From contig BSBN01000036.1 of NCBI GenBank assembly GCA_027924645.1, forward strand, positions 10,000,001-10,064,000: a stretch of 64,000 bases of DNA, read 5' to 3'. The notes beneath the pieces were generated by a model. The model made no database searches. It was not told the origin of the DNA and saw only the letters and a list, made by a program, of their open reading frames with translations. The DNA comes from Cunninghamia lanceolata (taxonomy: Eukaryota; Streptophyta; Pinopsida; Cupressales; Cupressaceae). Shown here piece by piece: positions 44,867 through 55,732 of the stretch (position 1 is its first letter; each line of letters opens with the position of its first letter). The translations under genes were made by a program, and so were the position numbers.

Positions 44867-46045
44867 ATGGATGCATATGGTTTAAGGGAGCAACTCAAGA
44901 CTGCTCTTGAGGATCTTGAACAGTCAAATTCTGAAGTCAGTGAATTAAAGGAAAGACTCAAACAGGCTGATGAATTCATGAGAGAATTAAAAGACAAATT
45001 AAGTCTCTCTATGAAAAAGAGAAAGGAGCTGCTCCAACAGTTGGCAAGACAAAGTGAAGAAAGCAATACAAATGAAGAATTGACTGAGCAAACCAAGTTA
45101 TGTGAAAAGTTATCAAAAGAAGTCATTATGTTAAGACATGAAATGGAATCAGGAACTATAAAGTTTACTCAAGAGATTGAAGAAAAAAGAAAGGCTGAAG
45201 ACAATCTAAGACAATCTCTTAAAGAAAAATCAGAAGAATGCCACCAGATGGACAGGATTATCAGACATCTTGAATCTGATCTTGAAGATGCCAAAGATAA
45301 TGAAGAAAAACTTGAGGATCAAATTGCCTCTCTCAAAAGAGACCTTCAAACAGCTAATGAATATAAAGAGAAATTCAAGATAAGTTCTGCTCAACTTGAA
45401 GTTCTTCTTGGAAGTCAAAAGAGGACAGATGACAAGTATGGTTTGGGATATGAGAAAGGAGAAAGCTCTGGATCCGGTCAGAAGAATCTTGGATCAGAAA
45501 ATCCAAGGAGCAGGCCTAGAAGACCTCCGGTAAGACAGCCAAATGCTCAAAGATATCCATCCTTCAATGGATACTGCCACAGCTGCAACCACTTTGGTCA
45601 CAAAGCTAATCAGTGCAGAATGAGAATGAATCAGATTAATTCATCCTTCTCCGGACAGTGCTTCAGCTGCAAAAGGTATGGACACAAATCCCATGAATGC
45701 AGAATTATGCAAGTAAACAAATCATTCAAAGGTAGATGCTTCACATGCAATAGAGTAGGTCATATGGCTAATCAATGCAGATCAAGAGGATATCAGTCAA
45801 ATATGCAAAGAAATGTTATTTGCCAAATCTGCAATAGGTCCGGTCATAATGCTAAAGTCTGCAGAAACAAGTATCAGGACAAAAGAGGTCCGGTGTATAA
45901 TCAGAATCAAGACAAGGGTAAACAAAAGATGAATGCGGATGAAGTTAGGAATCAGATGAGCAAGATTTGGGTGAAGAAAAGTTCAGAAAATGTAGAGGTT
46001 GGATCCGCACCAGACTCTGGTGCTGATATTTCTTCCGGAAATTAA
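44867..46045 (+). CDS. LARD-B Gag-like protein, 392 aa, four CCHC zinc knuckles
   Basis: This is the intact version of the ORF that is broken in LARD-A. Residues 5-165 form a heptad-rich, highly charged coiled coil. FKISSAQLEVLLGSQ and DDKYGLGY (about 165-195) match the SIRE-type Gag C-terminal region. Basic PR-rich residues precede four knuckles at about 237-250, 265-278, 291-304 and 319-332, all C-X2-C-X4-H-X4-C. The protein ends SGADISSGN. It probably binds RNA and may co-assemble with the Gag of an autonomous relative; plant Copia Gags usually have one knuckle. The start is the first ATG after the PBS leader and is shared with LARD-A. Confidence 0.85.
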   Translation: MDAYGLREQLKTALEDLEQSNSEVSELKERLKQADEFMRELKDKLSLSMKKRKELLQQLARQSEESNTNEELTEQTKLCEKLSKEVIMLRHEMESGTIKFTQEIEEKRKAEDNLRQSLKEKSEECHQMDRIIRHLESDLEDAKDNEEKLEDQIASLKRDLQTANEYKEKFKISSAQLEVLLGSQKRTDDKYGLGYEKGESSGSGQKNLGSENPRSRPRRPPVRQPNAQRYPSFNGYCHSCNHFGHKANQCRMRMNQINSSFSGQCFSCKRYGHKSHECRIMQVNKSFKGRCFTCNRVGHMANQCRSRGYQSNMQRNVICQICNRSGHNAKVCRNKYQDKRGPVYNQNQDKGKQKMNADEVRNQMSKIWVKKSSENVEVGSAPDSGADISSGN

Positions 46046-46699
46046 AAAGTGAGCTCAGGCTCAGGGGGAGACTCAAAGAAAATCCTGTTCCCCCAGCCAA
46101 ACAAGTGATGCCGGATGTGGCACAAGATGCGGATTAAAGGGATTGCAGATATGAGTCTTGAGATGCTTCAGTCAAGTTTTCAGAGGTCCGCATGGAGTTA
46201 TGGAGAAGCTGTGATCGATCAAATAAGACCTGTTCAGGGAGATGCTCCGGTATGACAAAGGATTACAAAAGGGTCCGAAGAGATCCGGAAGTGCACTATC
46301 TTGTTCTGCGGATTGGACAGAATGTTTGGGATGTTCTTGTAATATGTTACCTCTATTTATTCATGACTGAAAGATCCAGATGATATTCACAGATCAGGAC
46401 TAATCCAGGATACTCCAAGCTATCCAGACAAGGCGAACCGGAATAATGTAGGTGAAGCATTTATTGCAGACAGATATTAGGGTTCGTGGAGCAATATAAG
46501 GGATTTCTCAAAAAGTCATTTGCTCATTCTGCACTCAAGAAGAAGCGAATAGTGGAGCTCTGCAACAAGATTCATCAAGCACACCAAGGATCTCCTGCCG
46601 AAGTCATTGCATAAAGAAATCAATCCAGTCACTCCGTGCAAGTCAAAGGCGCATAAGGTATTCTCCGTTTTTCATTACCTCACTGCAAATCTTTGAAGA
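46046..46699 (+). other. Spacer between the LARD-B ORFs
   Basis: Collinear with 7915-8567 of LARD-A and likewise without a convincing coding frame; only scattered differences separate the two. Confidence 0.6.
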
Positions 46700-47717
46700 A
46701 TGGCTACTTCAAACATAGTTAAGATCTCTGATAGACCTCGCCCCTCATTCAAGAAACATCCCTACAAATCATTGGAGGTAGATCCACTAAGAGCCTTCTC
46801 TAGTGTTCCTCACGGAGTTTTACATACTGAAGACATTAGGGTTTACATACATGCAAGCATTGAGGAATTTGGGGAATTCAAATTAAGAGACCTCTATCAC
46901 AAGCAACTGATAGACAATGCTTTTGAGCTTAAACCAGAGTATAAGGATATCCAGAAGAAACAATTTGAGCAATTTATTCATTTCCCCTGCTTTGAAGAAG
47001 ATGAATGGGTCCGGTATGTACTGAGCAGGATGCATGACAACTTTCTATGGCTGGATAGACCCTGCAAGATCACAAAAGAGGCAATTAGAGCAGTAACTGG
47101 TCTGTACTCTTCCGGAGGGATACCTATCCTCAAATCTGTCAAGAACAACATTGTAACTGAGGCCACCGGATCAAAATTTGATAAGAGGGCAATGACCATT
47201 GAAGATATTTCGGATCCGGATATCAAATATGCATCCATGATAATAGGATACAAGATCTATCACTCCAGCAGGGAGAATTCTGTATCCGGAACTGCAGTAT
47301 ACACTGCCTATGAAATGCTAAGAAAGAATGCAGAATATGATCTCTGCGAACTACTGCTAAGCCAATTAATGGAAAATATACAAAAAATCAAGAAGGATAA
47401 GAAGAATTCCTTTAAGTATGGTACTCTTATTGTATGTCTATTCTTCTACTTCATGAATGAGCTACCCGGATCAAGTGGATGGGTATGGCAGAATGACAAA
47501 CCTGTTGCAGTCCAGATAAGAGACTATTTGCATGGACTTGGGGATGCAAAAGCGAGAAATATAGCTCTATGGGGATACTTCAAAAACTTTCAGAGCATGA
47601 TGCAAGCAAGAGAGAGAATTCCCCAGTCTCTTGTTGAAAAATACAAAGACTCAGTGTGCTTTATGGTTGACACTGATCAATGCCTAATGGAGGCAGTGGA
47701 GCCAAGGACTGTCTGGA
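46700..47717 (+). pseudogene. LARD ORF2, 5' part (split by chromovirus)
   Basis: Encodes the first ~339 residues of the unknown 1,027-aa protein. It is interrupted at codon 340 by the chromovirus LTR; the frame then runs eight bases into the LTR to a stop. It differs from LARD-A by about a dozen amino acids in this part (for example T7S... type single replacements) plus silent changes. The frame resumes at 55733. Confidence 0.85.
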
Positions 47718-49360
47718 TGATGTAGAGCGAAACGCAACGGAAGCTAACTAACAGGAAGGAGCTGCCAATAATACAAACAACCTAATAAAAATGTCTATCG
47801 GCTCAGCATCATCATCATATTTCCTAGAAACACCAACAGCATCATCATATTTCGGTCGGGCACAATTATCCTCCTGCCGACTACTGTTCACCTCCTCCGC
47901 CTGTCGCCTATCAACATCATCATGATAATCAACGGGCGCGAACATCCTCCGGTTGCACTGTTCATCGGGCGCCAAATACAAGCGGCATCATCATGATATT
48001 CGACACCACCTTCGTCAGCAGGATATCCAAATATCCGGTTGCTCCCGATATCCTGATGACGACAACTTAACACCTTCCCTTCGATGCCCCGCTACCCGAC
48101 GATACAAGCAACAGCATCATGATCTAATTTATCCGGTTGTCTTGGAACCTCCTGATGATGCTTAACAACTTTCTGCCTACGCCGATACACCTCCTGATGA
48201 TGTTTCACAACTTTCTGCCGAGAGCCTTCGCCGATACCTAAACCCTTAGCGACGACAGGATCAATATGCATAGGGGAATAGCTCAATATCCTGATGACAA
48301 TGACGTCATATCCTGATGACGATGACGTCACACATCATCCTGATGAACTCTTCAATACTTAGACAAAAACTGAACTTTCACACCCGCATCTGTTAGCGAT
48401 ATGCGGATGTTGAGCTCCTCCGAGAGATGATCCTGACTGCGATATATACACTGAGTATATATCCAACTCAAAACATCCTGATGCACTTGCAACTTGCAAA
48501 CTTCAACAGCTTCACGACCCGATCCTAATGGCGATGCATTCGCAGATGACGATGCGGCTTGTTCCGGCTAGAAACGCACATGCAGACTCCTATGTATCCG
48601 TCCGCTGCATGTAAAACACTCAGAACCGCTCTATTTCACAAGACAATGTAACGACCGGGCCGGATCACCAAAATCTAACAGTTTATCTTTCTATACCTAG
48701 CACATGAGGATGCTAGGCTGATTTACAGCATACTCCTAACTGATCTCCTAAACAATGCAATGCATAAACAGAAAACACAAATGCAACCTAAGCTATGATA
48801 CAGGACCATTCCACCGATTTGCAGGATCAACCGGTGGAAGGGTTGAAAATACCCATCTACTTGCAAACGGAAAGGAAATCAACACAGATACAACTGATAC
48901 AACCAGATACTGCAAAAGATGAGATCTTATTCAATTGAAATTCAAAAGTCCTGAATACAGATTCACAATGTCTGAACTGCTCTCAACTCAACACCAATAC
49001 ATCTATCAACATCAATCTCAATATCAATATGAACTGTCAATATATCTAAACCCTAACAGATCGAAGGTATATATAACAAATCCTTCGAGTACTACCAACT
49101 CACTTCCCAGCGGCTGGGAGCTTCCAAGCGACTGGGAGAGAGGACAGCTCAGATAACCTTATCCCGATCTCTAACTGCCTACACATACTCCTATGCTGAT
49201 CTAATACATAGCATCGGTCCAATGGACCTTATTACATGCTAAAGTCAAACATACTAAAAATAGGCTATCCTGTCATCATACTGATAATTATCCTATATCC
49301 TGATCATGTATGTCATCATGCGGACCTATATCCTGATCATGTGCGGGTGCTCCTGCACCA
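47718..49360 (-). repeat. Chromovirus 3' LTR
   Basis: 1,643 bp, minus-strand termini TGGTGCAGGAGCACC (49360) and CGCTCTACATCA (47718). It carries two CRE-like palindromes and encodes the last residues of the polyprotein. Confidence 0.93.
48301..48330. promoter_or_regulatory. Paired TGACGTCA palindromes in the LTR
   Basis: TGACGTCA at 48301-48308 and 48323-48330, in 22-bp tandem repeats with CCTGATGACRA. This is the CRE/as-1-type core bound by plant bZIP (TGA) factors. The other LTR has the same pair at 54668-54675 and 54690-54697. Confidence 0.5.
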
Positions 49361-52300
49361 TACTCCCCAAAAGAAGAAATCTCAAGTCCACTTGAGATGA
49401 GAGTATCAAGGTCGGCACCATGTTTCTGTATCTGTTCTACAGTCATCCATACGGCTTCAGAGTTCGGCTGTCCCTTCCAAGAGACGAGGTACTCCAAGTA
49501 CTTTTTGTTCCTGGTCTGTTTGACCACTCTAGTGTCCAAAACCTGCTGTAACTGTGGGGGATCATGTTGAGGAATGTCTTCAGCAACTGTGTCCTGTAGG
49601 ATATCCTGATCTGCATCTGGATTAGCCTTGTATGGAGTTAAATCACATACATTGAAGATAGGAGACAAACCGAGATCAGGTGGGAGTTGGATCTCATAAG
49701 CATTTTGTCCATGCTTTTGCAAAATCTGACATGGTCCAACTTTCTTTTGCATGAGCTTAGTATACTTCCCCTTAGGGAGCCTGTCTTTCTTCAAGTGAAC
49801 CCAAACCAAATCTCCAACAGCAAATTGAACATCCTTCTTTTTCTTATCAGCATATTCCTTATATTTCAATGTGGTTTGCTGGAGTTGGGTCTTGACCTGA
49901 TCATGAACTTCTTTGATGGCTTCAGCAAAAGCTTCTCCATCTGCACTAACAGGATCTGCTGTAGGTAGATCGCGCAACTCCAAAATTCCCCTGGGATGCA
50001 TTCCATACACTACCTGAAAAGGCGATTTCCCTGTGCTCCTGTTGACAGTATCATTATATGAAAACTCAGCTTGAGACAGAATATTGTCCCACTTCTCTCC
50101 ATGCTGTTTTGTCAAGCATCTAAGTAGATTCCCCAAGGAACGGTTCACTACCTCAGTCTGACCATCCGTTTGAGGATGATATGCAGAGGAAAAAGACAAA
50201 TTGGTTCCCAGTTTCCTCCAAAGGGTTCTCCAGAAGTGACCCACAAACTTCACATCTCTGTCTGAAACTATGCTCAAAGGCAACCCATGAATTCTGACAA
50301 TCTCCCTGAAGAATAAATCTGCAATATATGAGGCATCAGTAGTGGTTTTGCATGGCAAGAAATGTGCCATTTTACTGAATCTATCCACTACAACAAAGAC
50401 ACTGTCAAATCCTCTCCTGGTCCTTGGTAAACCCAAAACAAAATCCATACTGATACTTTCCCACGGTCTGGAAGGAATGGGTAAGGGCTGATATAACCCT
50501 GCATTAGTTGACCTGCCTTTAGCTTTCTGGCATATGACACATGTCTCCACAAATTTCCTGACATCTGATTGCAACTTAGGCCAGAAATAATGCCTCCTGA
50601 CCAGATCAAGAGTCTTGTCTAGACCAAAATGACCTGCCATTGCTCCACAATGTTTCTCCTTGATTATATTTAATCTCATGGAACATCTTGGGATACACAA
50701 CTGTCCACCCTTGAACAACAATCCATCTTGGATCAGGAATTCAGAGAACTCAGCATGGTATCTCTCCCCAAAAGAAGTACAGACCTGATATATTTCTCCA
50801 AAATCTGCATCAGACTCATACATGGTCTTGAGTGAATCAATACCAACACTCTCTAACTGAATCTGATTGACGGTGAGAACTCTCCTGCTCAAAGCATCTG
50901 CAACTTTGTTTTTGACCCCTTTCTTATGCTTCAAGGTAAAAGTGAAAGCCTGCAAGGTCTCTACCCACTTCATATGTCTGTGGTTCAGCTTCTCCTGACT
51001 ATTGATGAAACTCAAAGCTTGATTATCTGTGAAGACTATGAACTCCTTTGGCATCAGGTAATGCCTCCACTTCTTTAGGGACTGAACTAAAGCATACATT
51101 TCCAGATCATATGATGAATACCTTTTCTTAGCATCATTGAGCTTTTCACTGAAAAATGCAATTGGTCTACCCTCTTGACTGAGTACTGCTCCGATGGCCA
51201 TGTGACTGGCATCACACTCTACCTGAAAGATCTTGTTGAAATCTGGAAGTGCAAGGACTGGCTGCTGTGCCACCTTCCTCTTCAATGCCTCAAAGGAATC
51301 ATCTGCTCCTTGAGTCCAAACAAACCTGCACTTCTGTCCTCCTTTGATGGTATCCAGCATGGGTGCACAAATATGACTGAACCCTCTGATGAACTTTCTG
51401 TAGAAGGTTGCTAACCCATGGAAACTTCTGACTTCATTCATGGTCTGTGGAGTTGGCCAATTCAATATGGCGCTCACCTTCTCCTTATCCATCTGCAGCT
51501 TTCCTTGTGAAATGACAAAACCTAAATAGGTGATCTCCTTTTTCATGAACAGACACTTGTCCAAGTTTATCATCAGCTTCTCTTCATGTAACCTCTTGAG
51601 AACCAGTTCTATATATCTGAGATGTTCTTCTCTGGTGTTACTGAAAATCAGAATGTCATCTAAATACACTATGACAAACTTACCAATGAATTCCTTTAGA
51701 ACCTCATTCATCAGCCTCATGAAAGTACTAGGGGCATTAGACAACCCAAAAGGCATAACCTTCCATTCATATAACCCTTCATTTGTTTTGAATGCTGTCT
51801 TCCACTCATCACCTGGTCTAATCCTGATCTGATGGTATCCACTCTTCAAATCTATTTTGGTAAAGTACTTAGCACTTCCCAAACAATCAAGTAAATCCTC
51901 AATTCTGGGGATTGGAAACCTATACCTGATTGTGATCTTGTTGATGGCTCTGGAATCTGTGCAAAGCCTCCAAGTGCCTTCCTTCTTTGGTGCTAGTACA
52001 GCTGGTACTGCACATGGACTCAAACTCTTCCCAATCAGACCTGAATTCATCAATTCTTCAATCTGTCTGGCTACTTCTGCATTCTGTTCTGGGGTAAGCT
52101 TATAAGCTGCTTTATTTGGAAGTGTAGACCCTGGAATCAAGTCTATGCAATGACTGATATCTCTAACAGGTGGTAGGGATCTTGGCATTCCTTCTGAGAT
52201 AACACCTTTGTACTTATCCAATAACTCTTGGACAGCTGGGTCTATCAACCTTGGCTTCTTCTCCTTCTTGGCTTCTTGCTGTTGTTTCTTATTCACACTC

Positions 52301-54036
52301 ATACAGGGGATCAGGGCATATGCAACTGCACCTTCTGCTGCTACTTCTTTCATGAACTGTTTGCCTTCCATCAGCATGACCTTCACCTCTTTTCCTTTAG
52401 ACTTCTCCTCTTTCTCCTTCAATGCGAATAGTGTTACATCTATACCATCTTTAGTGATTTTATAGGTGTTTTTAACACCATCATGCTGTGCCTTCAGATC
52501 ATACTGCCATGGTCTACCAAACAAAAGGTTGCAAGCATCCATCTTGGTAATATCAAACAACAACTTATCCTTATATCCACCAATCTGGAATTCTACCCAA
52601 GCCTGCTCTTCTACAGTTGTCTGCTGACCTTGAGTAAGCCATGAGACTTTATATGGAGCTGGGTGAGGCAATCTCCTAAGCTTCAGCTTTATCACCATTT
52701 CTTCAGACACAAAGTTCTCAGTAGAACTAGAATCAATCAAAACTTTACAAGCCTTACCTCCTGCTTTGCAAGTGGTTCTGAAAAGAGATTTTCTCTGAGG
52801 GGCTTCTTTGTCAGGTACCTTCATGGTAGTCACTGTTCTTCTCATCATCAGGGACTCTCCACTTTCTGGATATCCATAATTCTCAGGACCATTCACACTC
52901 TGGAAATCATTAGAGCTGGTCCTACTTTGATTATCAGGTTCATTGACCAGATTTGTCCTCCTTTCTCCTGCTAAGCTTGTGGCCTTGTCTGGACATCTGC
53001 TGGCTATATGGCCTTCTTTGTTACAGTTATAGCATCTGATGGATCCTCTGCCCTGGGATCTTCCTCTGTAAGGTCTTCTACCTCTGAAGTTTCCTTGCTG
53101 ACTGAAATTCTCTCTCTGATTCTGACCATTGTTGCCCTTGCTATTGTCTTGACTGGACTCTCCTTGATATCCCTGTCCATGTCCTCTGCCTCTGAAAGGA
53201 CCTCTTCCACCTCTTTGTTGTCTTCCTCTTCCTCTGTTGTTCTGATCTTGTTTTCTCTTCAGCTTTTCTTCCACTTTCAATGCCAACTGAAAGCTTTTCT
53301 GCACTGTATCTGGGTTATGCAGACTGAGATCTTCCTGAATATTAAACCTCAGTCCATTAAGGTATCTGGCTACCTTTTCTTCTTCACTTTCTTTCACCTT
53401 TGTCTTCATACAGAGTTTCATGAACTCTTCTGTATATGAGCTGACATCTAGCTCCTTCTGCTTCAGGTTTTGCTTCCTCTTGTGTAACTGGATACTGTAA
53501 TCCAAAGGAATATAAGCTTCCTTTACCAATTCCATCATCTTCTTCCATGTGGCAACTCTCCGTTTTCCTTCCTGCACTCTATCATCCTGAACAAAGTTCC
53601 ACCATGTCAAGGCAGCTTCTTTCATCTTTGACTGTGCTATCTTCACTCTCTGCTGTTTTGGTATCTCCTCTGTTACAAAGAAATTGTTCAGACAGTCTAT
53701 CCATTCCATCACTGAATCAGGGTCCATCTTACCTGTAAACACTGGCAAATCCAGCTTCACATCCATGGTTCTCCTCTCCATGGCCTTGAGGGCGTTCAAC
53801 AGTGGCCTCTGGTCTGCAGGAACGACCTCCTCGCTCCAATTAGGGATCTCTTCTTCTTCCCTATCATCTTCTCTACCAGAACCTACTCTGCTCCTCAACT
53901 TTGCTAACTCATCTTTCAACTCCTGATTCTGAGCCTTCACGGCCTTGCTTTCAGCAATCTGTTTCTTCACCAGAACTGCCAACTCAGCGTTGGTCATCCT
54001 TGCTGGAACCTCAGATGTTCCTTCTTCGTCTGACAT
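49288..54036 (-). CDS. Chromovirus Gag-Pol polyprotein, 1,582 aa
   Basis: Domains in order: Gag capsid ~90-260 (LPVFTGKMDPDSVMEWI), RG-rich linker, CCHC knuckle ~334-347 (CYNCNKEGHIASRC), protease ~430 with LIDSSSTENFVS, reverse transcriptase with YLDDILIFS at ~789, RNase H from ~938 (CDASHMAIGAVLS), integrase with HHCC zinc finger ~1129-1169 and DD35E (Asp ~1196, Asp ~1255, Glu ~1291), a GPF-type module (GPCQIL...IFNVCDLTPYK), and a chromodomain at ~1500-1540 (EYLVSWKG...AVWMT). There is no internal stop. The protease triad reads D-S-S rather than D-S/T-G, one G-to-A change away. The last ~24 residues are encoded by the 3' LTR. The start is the ATG 48 bp from the 5' LTR. Confidence 0.95.
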   Translation of the reverse strand: MSDEEGTSEVPARMTNAELAVLVKKQIAESKAVKAQNQELKDELAKLRSRVGSGREDDREEEEIPNWSEEVVPADQRPLLNALKAMERRTMDVKLDLPVFTGKMDPDSVMEWIDCLNNFFVTEEIPKQQRVKIAQSKMKEAALTWWNFVQDDRVQEGKRRVATWKKMMELVKEAYIPLDYSIQLHKRKQNLKQKELDVSSYTEEFMKLCMKTKVKESEEEKVARYLNGLRFNIQEDLSLHNPDTVQKSFQLALKVEEKLKRKQDQNNRGRGRQQRGGRGPFRGRGHGQGYQGESSQDNSKGNNGQNQRENFSQQGNFRGRRPYRGRSQGRGSIRCYNCNKEGHIASRCPDKATSLAGERRTNLVNEPDNQSRTSSNDFQSVNGPENYGYPESGESLMMRRTVTTMKVPDKEAPQRKSLFRTTCKAGGKACKVLIDSSSTENFVSEEMVIKLKLRRLPHPAPYKVSWLTQGQQTTVEEQAWVEFQIGGYKDKLLFDITKMDACNLLFGRPWQYDLKAQHDGVKNTYKITKDGIDVTLFALKEKEEKSKGKEVKVMLMEGKQFMKEVAAEGAVAYALIPCMSVNKKQQQEAKKEKKPRLIDPAVQELLDKYKGVISEGMPRSLPPVRDISHCIDLIPGSTLPNKAAYKLTPEQNAEVARQIEELMNSGLIGKSLSPCAVPAVLAPKKEGTWRLCTDSRAINKITIRYRFPIPRIEDLLDCLGSAKYFTKIDLKSGYHQIRIRPGDEWKTAFKTNEGLYEWKVMPFGLSNAPSTFMRLMNEVLKEFIGKFVIVYLDDILIFSNTREEHLRYIELVLKRLHEEKLMINLDKCLFMKKEITYLGFVISQGKLQMDKEKVSAILNWPTPQTMNEVRSFHGLATFYRKFIRGFSHICAPMLDTIKGGQKCRFVWTQGADDSFEALKRKVAQQPVLALPDFNKIFQVECDASHMAIGAVLSQEGRPIAFFSEKLNDAKKRYSSYDLEMYALVQSLKKWRHYLMPKEFIVFTDNQALSFINSQEKLNHRHMKWVETLQAFTFTLKHKKGVKNKVADALSRRVLTVNQIQLESVGIDSLKTMYESDADFGEIYQVCTSFGERYHAEFSEFLIQDGLLFKGGQLCIPRCSMRLNIIKEKHCGAMAGHFGLDKTLDLVRRHYFWPKLQSDVRKFVETCVICQKAKGRSTNAGLYQPLPIPSRPWESISMDFVLGLPRTRRGFDSVFVVVDRFSKMAHFLPCKTTTDASYIADLFFREIVRIHGLPLSIVSDRDVKFVGHFWRTLWRKLGTNLSFSSAYHPQTDGQTEVVNRSLGNLLRCLTKQHGEKWDNILSQAEFSYNDTVNRSTGKSPFQVVYGMHPRGILELRDLPTADPVSADGEAFAEAIKEVHDQVKTQLQQTTLKYKEYADKKKKDVQFAVGDLVWVHLKKDRLPKGKYTKLMQKKVGPCQILQKHGQNAYEIQLPPDLGLSPIFNVCDLTPYKANPDADQDILQDTVAEDIPQHDPPQLQQVLDTRVVKQTRNKKYLEYLVSWKGQPNSEAVWMTVEQIQKHGADLDTLISSGLEISSFGEYGAGAPAHDQDIGPHDDIHDQDIG

Positions 54037-54069
54037 CCTGCTTATCTTTTCCAGAAGATCCTAACCTTT

Positions 54070-54081
54070 GCTCTGATACCA
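54070..54081 (-). promoter_or_regulatory. Primer binding site, initiator Met-tRNA
   Basis: Minus strand TGGTATCAGAGC, three bases inside the 5' LTR. Confidence 0.9.
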
Positions 54082-54084
54082 CTA

Positions 54085-55727
54085 TGATGCAGAGCGAAAC
54101 GCAACGGAAGCTAACTAACAGGAAGGAGCTGCCAATAATACAAACAACCTAATAAAAATGTCTATCGGCTCAGCATCATCATCATATTTCCTAGAAACAC
54201 CAACAGCATCATCATATTTCAGTCGGGCACAATTATCCTCCTGCCGACTACTGTTCACCTCCTCCGCCTGTCGCCTATCAACATCATCATGATAATCAAC
54301 GGGCGCGAACATCCTCCGGTTGCACTGTTCATCGGGCGCCAAATACAAGCGGCATCATCATGATATTCGACACCACCTTCGTCAGCAGGATATCCAAATA
54401 TCCGGTTGCTCCCGATATCCTGATGACGACAACTTAACACCTTCCCTTCGATGCCCCGCTACCCAACGATACAAGCAACAGCATCATGATCTAATTTATC
54501 CGGTTGTCTTGGAACCTCCTGATGATGCTTAACAACTTTCTACCTACGCCGATACACCTCCTGATGATGTTTCACAACTTTCTGCCGAGAGCCTTCGCCG
54601 ATACCTAAACCCTTAGCGACGACAGGATCAATATGCATAGGGGAATAGCTCAATATCCTGATGACGATGACGTCATATCCTGATGACGATGACGTCACAC
54701 ATCATCCTGATGAACTATTCAATACTTAGACAAAAACTGAACTTTCACACCCGCATCTGTTAGCGTTATGCAGATGTTGAGCTCCTCCGAGAGATGATCC
54801 TGACTGCGATATATACACTGAGTATATATCCAACTCAAAACATCCTGATGCACTTGCAACTTGCAAACTTCAACAGCTTCACGACCCGATCCTAATGGCG
54901 ATGCATTCGCAGATGACGATGCGGCTTGTTCCGGCTGGAAACGCACATGCAGACTCCTATGTATCCGTCCGCTGCATGTAAAACACTCAGAACCGCTCTA
55001 TTTCACAAGACAATGTAACGACCGGGCCGGATCACCAAAATCTAACAGTTTATCTTTCTATACCTAGCACATGAGGATGCTAGGCTGATTTACAGCATAC
55101 TCCTAACTGATCTCCTGAACAATGCAATGCATAAACAGAAAACACAAATGCAACCTAAGCTATGATACAGGACCATTCCACCGATTTGCAGGATCAACCG
55201 GTGGAAGGGTTGAAAATACCCATCTACTTGCAAACGGAAAGGAAATCAACACAGATACAACTGATACAACCAGATACTGCAAAAGATGAGATCTTATTCA
55301 ATTGAAATTCAAAAGTCCTGAATACAGATTCACAATGTCTGAACTGCTCTCAACTCAACACCAATACATCTATCAACATCAATCTCAATATCAATATGAA
55401 CTGTCAATATATCTAAACCCTAACAGATCGAAGGTATATATAACAAATCCTTCGAGTACTACCAACTCACTTCCCAGCGGCTGGGAGCTTCCAAGCGGCT
55501 GGGAGAGAGGACAGCTCAGATAACCTTATCCCGATCTCTAACTGCCTACACATACTCCTATGCTGATCTAATACATAGCATCGGTCCAATGGACCTTATT
55601 ACATGCTAAAGTCAAACATACTAAAAATAGGCTATCCTGTCATCATACTGATAATTATCCTATATCCTGATCATGTATGTCATCATGCGGACCTATATCC
55701 TGATCATGTGCGGGTGCTCCTGCACCA
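54085..55727 (-). repeat. Chromovirus 5' LTR
   Basis: 1,643 bp. TATA-like stretches lie near 54810-54830 and 55434-55442, and paired TGACGTCA palindromes at 54668-54697. Followed by CTGGA of the target duplication. Confidence 0.93.
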
Positions 55728-55732
55728 CTGGA

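Larger units (their letters stand above)
47718..55727 (-). mobile_element. Young Ty3/gypsy chromovirus, apparently coding-intact
   Basis: An 8,010-bp element on the minus strand with 1,643-bp LTRs (54085-55727 and 47718-49360), PBS 54070-54081 and a single 1,582-codon Gag-Pol frame. Target duplication CTGGA lies at 47713-47717 and 55728-55732, inside the LARD-B ORF2. I counted roughly ten to twelve differences between the LTRs, under 1%, so it is recent. The C-terminal chromodomain places it among the chromoviruses; a Galadriel-like position is possible but not shown. Confidence 0.95.

Noticed and set aside
47748..48331. Short ORFs in the chromovirus LTR, duplicated at 54115-54698
   Set aside because: They are within non-coding LTR sequence and exist twice only because LTRs are paired.
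55603..55732. Apparent N-terminus of a 731-codon ORF
   Set aside because: This part lies in the chromovirus LTR; the true frame starts at 46700 and was split by insertion.
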